This document shows positions 50,518-58,056 of a stretch of DNA of 64,000 nt, piece after piece. Positions within the stretch are counted from its first letter, which is position 1. Each line of letters opens with the position of its first letter. The stretch covers positions 124,001 to 188,000 of the forward strand of contig JAAEZD010000007.1 of assembly GCA_018223035.1 (NCBI GenBank), read 5' to 3'. Made by a program: the position numbers and the translations under genes. This DNA comes from Heliomarina sp018223035. Lineage in GTDB: Bacteria > Pseudomonadota > Alphaproteobacteria > Rhodobacterales > Rhodobacteraceae. The notes under the pieces were generated by a model. That model did no database searches. It saw nothing but the letters and a program-made list of their open reading frames with translations, and had not been told where the DNA came from.

Positions 50518-51273
50518 TCAGATGGCGAGATATTCCTCGCGCAGTTCCTTGTTCTGAAGAACCTCGGCGGCGGAACCGTCGAAAACGACGCTGCCCGTGT
50601 CGAGGATAACGGATCGGTCAGCCAGTTCCAGCGCCCGCACGGCGTTCTGTTCGACGATCACCGTGGTGATACCGAGTTCCTTGATGGTGATGAGGGTTTT
50701 CTCGATTTCATCCACGATCACCGGGGCGAGACCTTCGTAGGGTTCGTCGAGAAGCAGGACCTTGATGTCGCGGCAAAGCGCCCGGGCAATTGCGAGCATC
50801 TGCTGTTCGCCGCCCGAAAGCGTGACACCTTCCTGTCGGCGACGTTCGCCCAGACGGGGAAACAGGTCATAGACCCGTTCGATCGACCAGCCGATAGGGG
50901 GGGCAATCTGCGCCAATTGCAGGTTTTCCTCGACCGTGAGACCAGGAATGATCCGGCGATCCTCGGGTACGAGACCTAGTCCGGCAGTGGCCGCCTGATA
51001 GCTGGACATGCTGTGCAGGGGCTGGTGGTCCAGCCAGATCTCGCCCTTTTTGATTTCCGGATCGCCAAGCCGGGCAATCGCCCGCAGCGTCGATGTCTTG
51101 CCTGCACCGTTACGGCCCAGAAGGGCGAGGATCTCGCCTTCGTGGACGTTGAAGTTGACGCCTTGGACGATGTAGCTCTCGCCGTAATAGGCGTGCACGT
51201 CCCAGACCGAGAGAAAGGCGGGGGCGGTTTCTGCCTGATTGGCGTGTTTGGAAAAGTCCGGTTTGACGTTCAT
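50518..51273 (-). CDS. livF: Branched-chain amino acid-type ABC transporter ATPase (LivF-like)
   Basis: A 251-aa ATPase with Walker A GRNGAGKTS, signature LSGGEQQM and Walker B VLLLDEPYEGLAP. It is the last gene of a five-gene minus-strand HAAT transporter operon: binding protein, LivH, LivM, LivG, LivF. The natural substrate (branched-chain amino acids, amides, urea or another small molecule) cannot be told from the ATPase. Confidence 0.9.
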   Translation of the reverse strand: MNVKPDFSKHANQAETAPAFLSVWDVHAYYGESYIVQGVNFNVHEGEILALLGRNGAGKTSTLRAIARLGDPEIKKGEIWLDHQPLHSMSSYQAATAGLGLVPEDRRIIPGLTVEENLQLAQIAPPIGWSIERVYDLFPRLGERRRQEGVTLSGGEQQMLAIARALCRDIKVLLLDEPYEGLAPVIVDEIEKTLITIKELGITTVIVEQNAVRALELADRSVILDTGSVVFDGSAAEVLQNKELREEYLAI

Positions 51274-51285
51274 GAGGTCTTCTCC

Positions 51286-52041
51286 TTATGCGCTCTCGCC
51301 GAGGTAAGCTTCGCGTACCTTGGGGTGGCCCTTGATTTTTTCCGGTGTGTCTTCGACCAGCGGTGTGCCCTGCGCCAAAACGGTGATCCGCTGCGCGAGG
51401 CTGAAAACCACATGCATATCATGTTCAATGATGGCGATGGTAATGTCGCGTTCGGCACTGATCTGTTTGAGCAGGTCGATGGTGTTGTTGGTGTCTGCGC
51501 GCGCCATGCCCGCAGTCGGTTCGTCGAGCAAGAGGAGGCGCGGTTCCTGGCTGAGGCACATGCCGATTTCAAGCCGACGCTTGTCGCCGCGCGACATGGA
51601 GGCCGCGTGCATGTGCCGCTTGTCGGCCATGTTCATGTCGACCAGCATCTGTTCAGCCTTTTCCATCATGTCACGTTGTTTTGACATGGATGCCAGCGCA
51701 TTCATCTCAAACGCCCCGTCACGCTTGGCAAAGCAAGGAATGAGCATGTTTTCCATCACTGTCAGATCGCCAAAGATCTCGGGCGTCTGAAACACGCGGC
51801 TGATTCCCATCTGGTTGATCTCGTAGGGGGCGCGGCCCAGCACCGACTGCCCGTCGAACATGACCGACCCGGTATCCGGGATCAGCTTGCCGACGAGGCA
51901 GTTGAGCAGGGTCGATTTACCTGCCCCGTTCGGGCCGATGATCGCGTGAACCGTGTTTTCCGCGACCGAGAGGTTGACGTTGCCAAGTGCCTGCAAACCG
52001 CCGAAGCGCTTGTTGACGTTCTTGATTTCAAGAATACCCAT
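51286..52041 (-). CDS. livG: Branched-chain amino acid-type ABC transporter ATPase (LivG-like), unusual signature
   Basis: A 251-aa ATPase with Walker A GPNGAGKST and Walker B LLLLDEPTAGM. The signature loop reads MSRGDKRRLEIGM, with Ser-Arg-Gly-Asp where most ABC proteins have Ser-Gly-Gly-Gln. LivG and UrtD proteins commonly deviate here (for example SYGQ or SHGQ), but Arg and Asp are less usual. The rest looks functional. It follows livM by 9 bases. Confidence 0.9.
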   Translation of the reverse strand: MGILEIKNVNKRFGGLQALGNVNLSVAENTVHAIIGPNGAGKSTLLNCLVGKLIPDTGSVMFDGQSVLGRAPYEINQMGISRVFQTPEIFGDLTVMENMLIPCFAKRDGAFEMNALASMSKQRDMMEKAEQMLVDMNMADKRHMHAASMSRGDKRRLEIGMCLSQEPRLLLLDEPTAGMARADTNNTIDLLKQISAERDITIAIIEHDMHVVFSLAQRITVLAQGTPLVEDTPEKIKGHPKVREAYLGESA

Positions 52042-52050
52042 GATGCGCTC

Positions 52051-53244
52051 CTATTCGGCGGGAGAGGTTTTGCCGTCGGTCTTTTCATCCGACGTCTTGG
52101 CCTTGCGACGGAACATCTTGCTGAGGCGCTGACCGCCTTCGACAAGACCGCCGGGCAGGAAGATCACGACCAGCATGAACAAGAGACCAAGCGTCAGGTG
52201 CCAGCCCTTGCCAATGAAGGGGTGGACGAGGAAGACGAGCAGGTCTTCAAGCCCTTCCGGCATGAAAGAGAACCACTGATGCAGGATCGAGTCGTTGATC
52301 TTCGAGAAGATGTTCTCGAAATACTTGATGAAACCCGCGCCCACGACCGGACCGATCAGGGTGCCCGCACCGCCCAGAATGGTCATCAGCACGACTTCAC
52401 CACTTGCCGTCCATTGCATCCGTTCGGCCCCGGCCAGCGGGTCCATCGAGGCCATGAGCCCACCGGCAAGACCGGCATACATGCCCGAGATGACAAAGGC
52501 GGCCAGCGTGTAAGGGCGGGTGTTGAGGCCGGTGTAGTTCATCCGCTGCTGGTTGGATTTGACCGCGCGCAGCATCATGCCGAAGGGCGAGCGGAAAATG
52601 CGGATCGACAGGTAGAAGGCCAGCATCATGATGATCGCGCAGACGTAGTAGCCGACCGAGAAGGTAAAGGCCCAGGGGCCAAGCGTCATGGTCACAGCGT
52701 CGTTCATCTCGGTCCCGAACAGGTTCGGGTATTGTGGCGCGTTTGCGCCGTCGAGGATGCGCGGATCGTCGAGGGCGATCTGGAGACCGGTTTCACCGTT
52801 GGTGACCGGCGTGAGCACCGAGTAGGCGAGGTTATAGGACATCTGCGCAAAGGCGAGCGTCAGGATCGAGAAGTAGATACCAGAGCGGCGCAGGGAGATA
52901 TAGCCGATGACGACCGAGAACAGGCCTGCGACAATGACCGAAAGTACGATCGCGGGGATCACGTTCATGGTCAGCAGTTTCATCATCCAGACGGCGGAAT
53001 AGCTGCCGACCCCGAGGAAGGCGGCGTGACCGAAGCTGAGATAGCCGGTCAGGCCGAAGAGGATGTTGAAGCCGATGGCAAAGATCCCGAAGATCACGAA
53101 ACGCTGCATCAGGTCGGGATAGCCCGCGTTGAACTGTGCCATCGCGCTGTCGGTGGGAAACGGGTTCAGGATGAACGGTGCGAATAGGGTCAGGATGGCC
53201 ACGATGATCAGCAGCGTCGTATCCTTGGCGGTGAGACCGAGCAT
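52051..53244 (-). CDS. livM: Branched-chain amino acid-type ABC transporter permease (LivM-like)
   Basis: A 397-aa inner-membrane permease with about nine helices, including GLTGYLSFGHAAFLGVGSYSA (split: GLTGYLSFG, HAAFLGVGSYSA) and the cytoplasmic loop GGAGTLIGPVVGA that contacts the ATPases. A hydrophilic insert of some 50 residues (about 125-180) and a charged tail make it longer than E. coli LivM without its extension. It lies 4 bases after livH. Confidence 0.91.
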   Translation of the reverse strand: MLGLTAKDTTLLIIVAILTLFAPFILNPFPTDSAMAQFNAGYPDLMQRFVIFGIFAIGFNILFGLTGYLSFGHAAFLGVGSYSAVWMMKLLTMNVIPAIVLSVIVAGLFSVVIGYISLRRSGIYFSILTLAFAQMSYNLAYSVLTPVTNGETGLQIALDDPRILDGANAPQYPNLFGTEMNDAVTMTLGPWAFTFSVGYYVCAIIMMLAFYLSIRIFRSPFGMMLRAVKSNQQRMNYTGLNTRPYTLAAFVISGMYAGLAGGLMASMDPLAGAERMQWTASGEVVLMTILGGAGTLIGPVVGAGFIKYFENIFSKINDSILHQWFSFMPEGLEDLLVFLVHPFIGKGWHLTLGLLFMLVVIFLPGGLVEGGQRLSKMFRRKAKTSDEKTDGKTSPAE

Positions 53245-53248
53245 GGGC

Positions 53249-54280
53249 TTATTCCTCCATCACGCCACGGCGACCCATCAGGCCACGCGGACGTGTCAGC
53301 AAGATAATGATGGCAACGAGGTAGATGATGATCTGGTCGATGCCGGGCAGGACGTTCTTGACCTCGTTCATCGAGGCGAAGCTTTCGAGAATACCAAGCA
53401 GGAAACCCGCCAGTACGGCACCGGGCAGGGAGCCCATGCCGCCGACCACGACCACCACGAAGCTCAGCACGAGGAAGTCCATTCCCATATGATAGTTTGG
53501 GGAGTTGATCGGCGCGTACATGACACCTGCGAGGCCCGCGACGGCAGCCGCGATGCCGAACATGATGGTAAAGCGGCGGTTGATGTTGATGCCCAGCAGG
53601 CCGACCGTTTCACGATCTGCCATGCCCGCACGCACAACCATGCCAAACGTGGTGAATTGCAGGAAGGCAAAGACCGCGCCGATGATCAGGGCTGAGAAGC
53701 CGAAATAGACCAGTCGCCAGTAGGGGTAGATGATGGCATTCGGATCGAACCCGAGCAGGACGCCGAAATCGAAGCTGCCACGAAAGGCTTCGGGGGCGGT
53801 CGTCGGGATCGGGTTGGCACCGTAGAAATACTTGATGATCTCCTGAAGCACGATGGCAAGACCGAAGGTCACGAGGATCTGGTCGGCGTGGGGGCGTTTG
53901 TAGAAATGCTTGATAAGGCCGCGCTCCATCAGAAAGCCAAGACCGACCATTATCGGAATCGCAAAGATGACGGCCAGCGGCACTGACCAATCGATCATCC
54001 AAGCGCCGAAACTTTCGCCGAACCAGTCTTTTACGTAGAGGATGTCCTCGTATTTCGGGTTGCCGAGGAAATCGGTGCCCGTGGGCTCCGATGATTTATG
54101 GCTGAGGTTGAAGAGTTTGCTCAGCGTGACGGCGCAGAATGCGCCGATCATGAAGATCGCGCCATGAGCGAAGTTGACGACCCCCAACGTGCCGAAAATC
54201 AGCGTCAGGCCTAGCGCGATGAGCGCATAGGCGGACCCTTTGTCCAAGCCGTTGAGTAGTTGAAGGATGATGGCGTCCAT
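53249..54280 (-). CDS. livH: Branched-chain amino acid-type ABC transporter permease (LivH-like)
   Basis: A 343-aa permease with about eight helices. Family marks: ALIALGLTLIFGTLGVVNFAHG at the N-terminus (split: ALIALGLTLIFGTLG, VVNFAHG) and GGMGSLPGAVLAGFLLG. An insert of about 45 residues (58-105) lies in the second loop. It starts 118 bases after the binding-protein gene, with a strong hairpin in that gap. Confidence 0.91.
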   Translation of the reverse strand: MDAIILQLLNGLDKGSAYALIALGLTLIFGTLGVVNFAHGAIFMIGAFCAVTLSKLFNLSHKSSEPTGTDFLGNPKYEDILYVKDWFGESFGAWMIDWSVPLAVIFAIPIMVGLGFLMERGLIKHFYKRPHADQILVTFGLAIVLQEIIKYFYGANPIPTTAPEAFRGSFDFGVLLGFDPNAIIYPYWRLVYFGFSALIIGAVFAFLQFTTFGMVVRAGMADRETVGLLGININRRFTIMFGIAAAVAGLAGVMYAPINSPNYHMGMDFLVLSFVVVVVGGMGSLPGAVLAGFLLGILESFASMNEVKNVLPGIDQIIIYLVAIIILLTRPRGLMGRRGVMEE

Positions 54281-54355
54281 GACGTTGCCCCCAATGGTTA
54301 CTTATCATTGATCGCGCGGCAGGCGGCTTTCGCGCACAGCCAACCAGTCAGCGCG

Positions 54356-54381
54356 TCAGGGCGGGCTGAAACCCGCCCTGA
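54356..54381 (-). other. Stable hairpin between the binding-protein and livH genes
   Basis: A 10-bp perfect stem (54356-54365 with 54372-54381, 6-nt loop) begins 18 bases past the binding-protein stop on the minus strand. No T-run follows. Like the stem after nrtA, it probably protects the upstream message and lowers permease expression. Confidence 0.6.
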
Positions 54382-54398
54382 ACAATGCGATCCGGTTC

Positions 54399-55760
54399 TT
54401 ATGCGCCGGGGTTGCACTGACCCAGTTCGCCGCCGGCGAACATCGGGTGATCGGGCTCGTAGGTGACCTGCTCGACAGGTGTGACTTCGACGATTTCCAC
54501 GAGATTGAATTCGTCCTCGGGATCGGCCGCACCCTTCACGACGACAACGTCCTTGAAACACTGGTGGTCTTCAGCACGATAGGAGGTCGGACCATTGCCG
54601 AGGCCGTCGAATTCGTATCCCTCGAGCGCTTCCACGATTGCACAGGGGTTAAAGGTGCCTGCACGCTCGGCCGCGTCCGCGTAGAGCAGCGTCTGCGCAT
54701 AGCAGGTCTGGGCGGCCTGCGACGGCGGGAAGCCGTATTTCTCGCCAAAGGATTTCACGAAGGCGTTGGTGCCAGCGTATTTGTCGCCCATTTCGTTTTC
54801 GAGTTTCCAGTCCCAGTTCTGGGAGCCGACGATGCCTGCGATGTTCTTGCCGGCACCTTTCGCCATCAGCTCGGAGTAGAGCGGAACGACGATCTCGAAG
54901 TTTTTGCCGTTGGCCTGCTTTTCACGCAGACCGAACTGGACGGCGTTGGTCAGCGAGTTGACCATGTTGCCGCCGTAGTGGTTGAGAACCAGCACGTCTG
55001 CGCCAGAGTTCAGCACCGGCGCGATATAGGACGAGAAGTCCGTCGACGCCAGGGGCGTCAGCACGTTGTTGACGGTTTCCCAGCCCATTGCCTCGGTCGC
55101 AGCGGCGATGGATTCTTGCTGGGTCCAGCCCCAGGTGTAATCCGCCGTCAGGTGATAGGCGCGGCGGTCGTCGCCGTAGAGATTCTTGAGAACCGGCGCC
55201 AGCGCGGCGGCCGACATATAGGCGTTGAAGAAGTGACGGAAACCGTTGGCCTTCTTATCTTTACCGGTGGTGTCGTTCGAATGGGTCAGGCCAGCCATGA
55301 AGATGACGCCTGCTTCTTGGCAGAGACCCTGAACCGCGACGGCCACACCCGAGGACGAACCGCCGGAAATCATGATCGCACCGTCTTTTTCGATCATCGA
55401 CTTGGCGGATGCACGAGCTGCGTCCGATTTCGTTTGCGTATCGCCGGTGACGAAATCGACTTTCTTGCCGAGGATGCCGCTGCCGCTGAGCGACTTGGAG
55501 CTGAAGGTATTCAGCATGCCGCCGTCGCCTTCGCCGTTGAGATGCTCGACCGCCAGTTCAAAGGCGCGCAGTTCGTCAGCGCCCTCGTCGGCATAGGGGC
55601 CGGTCTGGGGTACGTTGAAACCAAGTGTAACCGTGCTGCCCGTAGGGGCGTTTAAATAACCGCTTTCCTGAGCGCGCAGGTATGTCGGCAGAGCAAAGCC
55701 AGCGCCGGCTACTGCACCGGTTCTCAGCACGCCCCGACGTGTGACATCATATTTGGACAT
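54399..55760 (-). CDS. Branched-chain amino acid-type ABC transporter binding protein, Tat-exported
   Basis: A 453-aa Leu/Ile/Val-type periplasmic binding protein (peripla_BP_6). Its signal has a twin-arginine motif (TRRGVLRTGAVAGAGFALP), not the Sec type common for LivK. Ligand-domain segments include FNVPQTGPYADEG, ISGGSSSGVAVAVQ and YTWGWTQQESI. Size and sequence are nearer to amide/urea-type (UrtA/FmdD) receptors than to LivK, but the ligand is uncertain. First gene of the operon, divergent from the XRE regulator gene over 230 bp. Confidence 0.88.
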   Translation of the reverse strand: MSKYDVTRRGVLRTGAVAGAGFALPTYLRAQESGYLNAPTGSTVTLGFNVPQTGPYADEGADELRAFELAVEHLNGEGDGGMLNTFSSKSLSGSGILGKKVDFVTGDTQTKSDAARASAKSMIEKDGAIMISGGSSSGVAVAVQGLCQEAGVIFMAGLTHSNDTTGKDKKANGFRHFFNAYMSAAALAPVLKNLYGDDRRAYHLTADYTWGWTQQESIAAATEAMGWETVNNVLTPLASTDFSSYIAPVLNSGADVLVLNHYGGNMVNSLTNAVQFGLREKQANGKNFEIVVPLYSELMAKGAGKNIAGIVGSQNWDWKLENEMGDKYAGTNAFVKSFGEKYGFPPSQAAQTCYAQTLLYADAAERAGTFNPCAIVEALEGYEFDGLGNGPTSYRAEDHQCFKDVVVVKGAADPEDEFNLVEIVEVTPVEQVTYEPDHPMFAGGELGQCNPGA

Positions 55761-55990
55761 GAATATCCTCCCTTTTCGAAAAACGCATCGCGACGCTCCT
55801 CAACGAACGCGACACAGGCACGTATGTGCAAATCAAATAAGAGGACAGTTCCGAAAACTTCGCAATAAGCCCCTTGTTGTGAACGATAATTTTGTCAATA
55901 AATGTACATAGGCGGCGCGCTTCTTGTAAAATTAATTATGTTGCGATGCAGAAACCCTTTGAAATTGCCTGACAAAGCGGGGGAGCAAGT

Positions 55991-57298
55991 GTGGCAAGAG
56001 ACACCCTGACGGGCGGACGTATCCGCGAGAGGCGGCTGATCGCGGGGATGCGTCAGGCCGAACTGGCGCGAGAGGCGGGGATTTCGGCCTCGTATCTCAA
56101 TCTGATCGAACACAACCGGCGCAGAATCGGTGGCAAACTACTTGTCAATATAGCCCATGTACTGGGGGTCGAACCCTCTATGCTCTCGGAAGGGGCGGAG
56201 GCTGCGCTGATCTCGACCCTGCGCGAGGCGGCCTCGGATGCGGACAAGGTGCAGGCGGAAACCGAAAGGGTCGATGAATTTGCGGGGCGGTTTCCGGGCT
56301 GGGCGCAGGTTCTTGCGCAGTCGCATCGCAGGATCGCGTCGCTTGAGCGTACCGTCGATATCCTGTCGGACCGGTTATCGCATGACCCGGACCTTGCCGC
56401 TTCGCTGCACGAGGTGCTTTCAACTGCGGCGTCGATCCGGTCGACGGCTTCGATCCTTGCCGAAACAGGCGATCTTGAGGCGAAATGGCGCGACCGTTTT
56501 CACCGCAACCTGAACGAAGACAGCCTGCGGCTTGCTGAAAGCAGCAAGACACTGGTGTCCTATCTGGATGAAAGCGACCGGAGCGAGAACCCTGGCAGTA
56601 TCCCCCGCGAAGAGGCCGAAGCATTCTGTGCCGCGCAGGGCTATCATTTTCCGGAACTGGAAGAAGGGCTCAAGACGCCGGAAGAATTGGTCGAGGGGCG
56701 ATCCGAACTGGCCTCGCGCGCGTCGCGACGGATTGCGGTGGATTTCCTGAGACAATACCGCTCGGACGCCCTTGCCTTGCCGCTGAAGCCGTTTTCCGAA
56801 GCCTGCGCACAGTTCGGGCCCGATCCGGCGCAGCTGGCCGGTGAATTCGGGGCGGGTATACCCGAAGTCTTGCGGCGCATCGCTGCAATGCCCGAAACGG
56901 TTGTGCCACAGGGGGCGGGGCTGGTGATTTGTGACAGCTCGGGCGGCATGTTGCTGCGCAAAAACGTCGAGGGGTTCGCCATGCCGCGTTTCGGCGTGCC
57001 TTGCCCGCTCTGGCCGTTGTTCCTTGCGCTGAACCGCCCCTTGGTCGCCTTGCGGCGGGATGTGGTTCAGGCAGGAAGAGGCGGAGCCGGATTTACCTGT
57101 TACGCTCAGTCCTGGCCTGTAAATACGCCGGACCTGACCGAAAACCCCTTGTACCATTCTGTTATGCTCATCTTGCCAAAGCCCGGCGACGAGGAGCCGG
57201 CAAGCGGTACGGTTCGAGTGGGAAGTACATGCCGCGTCTGCCCGAGACAGCGCTGCATTGCGCGACGTGAACCTTCGGTTTTGCGTCAAGACTTTTGA
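55991..57298 (+). CDS. XRE-family regulator with short-chain fatty acyl (ScfR/DUF2083) domain
   Basis: A 435-aa regulator starting at GTG. Residues 8-62 are a Cro/CI-type helix-turn-helix (RQAELAREAGISASYLNLIE). The C-terminal two thirds match the ScfR/RamB-type DUF2083 fold, ending in a Cys cluster CRVCPRQRC. Family members such as RamB control acetate and propionate metabolism in response to acyl-CoA. Next to an acetate-symporter-like kinase, control of short-chain fatty acid use is plausible. No HExxH peptidase motif was seen. Confidence 0.88.
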   Translation: MARDTLTGGRIRERRLIAGMRQAELAREAGISASYLNLIEHNRRRIGGKLLVNIAHVLGVEPSMLSEGAEAALISTLREAASDADKVQAETERVDEFAGRFPGWAQVLAQSHRRIASLERTVDILSDRLSHDPDLAASLHEVLSTAASIRSTASILAETGDLEAKWRDRFHRNLNEDSLRLAESSKTLVSYLDESDRSENPGSIPREEAEAFCAAQGYHFPELEEGLKTPEELVEGRSELASRASRRIAVDFLRQYRSDALALPLKPFSEACAQFGPDPAQLAGEFGAGIPEVLRRIAAMPETVVPQGAGLVICDSSGGMLLRKNVEGFAMPRFGVPCPLWPLFLALNRPLVALRRDVVQAGRGGAGFTCYAQSWPVNTPDLTENPLYHSVMLILPKPGDEEPASGTVRVGSTCRVCPRQRCIARREPSVLRQDF

Positions 57299-57395
57299 CA
57301 AGCCCGAGGAAGCTTGCCTAGAGTTGCAGGAAAAACGGCAATTTATTGCTTGATCGGCGCAGATCTGCGCAGCACTTGGGGAGGAGTGACGATCA

Positions 57396-57769
57396 ATGAG
57401 CCGAAGAGTTTTGCTGATCGAGGATGAGCCAAACATCATCGAAGCGATACGTNNNNNNNNNNCGGATGGAACGTGAACACGCATTCCGACGGGACGGATG
57501 CTGTGGAAGTGGTGCAAGAAGCCAAACCCGATCTTGTCATCCTTGACATGATGCTGCCGGGCAGGAGCGGCATGGATATTCTGCGGGACCTGCGCGAGAT
57601 CGTCGAACTGGCCGGTCTGCCTGTGCTTATGCTGACGGCGCGGGGTCAATCGCGGGATCGGGACATGGCTGAAAAGGCAGGGGTCAGTCGTTTCATGACA
57701 AAACCCTTTTCGAATACCGAAGTCCTGACGGCGGTTCGCGATCTCGTGGCGCAGGCTTCTCGTTCATGA
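57396..57769 (+). CDS. Single-domain response regulator, broken by an assembly gap
   Basis: The reading frame starts at MSRRVLLIEDEPN (57396) and meets 10 N at 57453-57462. After the gap the receiver continues in another frame as GWNVNTHSDG, with phospho-acceptor Asp in VILDMMLPG and Lys in FMTKPF, and no output domain. For the frames to join, the true gap must be 2 modulo 3 bases. Receiver proteins usually have six residues between EAIR and GW, which would mean 17 missing bases. The gene is therefore probably intact in the cell. It overlaps the next gene by 4 bases. Confidence 0.85.
57453..57462. other. Assembly gap of 10 N
   Basis: Ten unknown bases, a common placeholder for a scaffold join. 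It lies inside the receiver gene and shifts its apparent frame. Confidence 0.98.
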
Positions 57770-58056
57770 GTGAGCGGCGGGGAGGCGAGGCACCCCGGGG
57801 GCCGACGCTGTTTCTCGAACGGCAGAGCTGCCGCCGCCGCCGCCTGAGCGAAGTCGCGCGGCTGATGCCGATATTCGGGGCCGGGTTGTTCATGGTGCCA
57901 CTCCTCTGGCCGGTGGGGGACGAGAGCGAACAGGTCCAGACCTCGAGCGCGATACTCTACCTGTTCTGCGTCTGGGGCGGCCTGATCCTTGCCATCGCGT
58001 TGTTTGGACTTGTGACCAGGAGCTGGGCGAAGTCGGACCAACGTGAGATCGACTGA
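57766..58056 (+). CDS. Small two-helix membrane protein upstream of the symporter kinase
   Basis: A 96-aa protein with an Arg-rich N-terminus (about 1-30) and two membrane helices (33-50 and 64-86). It overlaps the receiver gene (ATGA) and the kinase gene (TGATG), so all three are translated together. It could be a small partner of the symporter domain, as DUF4212-type small subunits are for acetate symporters, but I see no firm family match. Confidence 0.72.
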   Translation: MSERRGGEAPRGPTLFLERQSCRRRRLSEVARLMPIFGAGLFMVPLLWPVGDESEQVQTSSAILYLFCVWGGLILAIALFGLVTRSWAKSDQREID

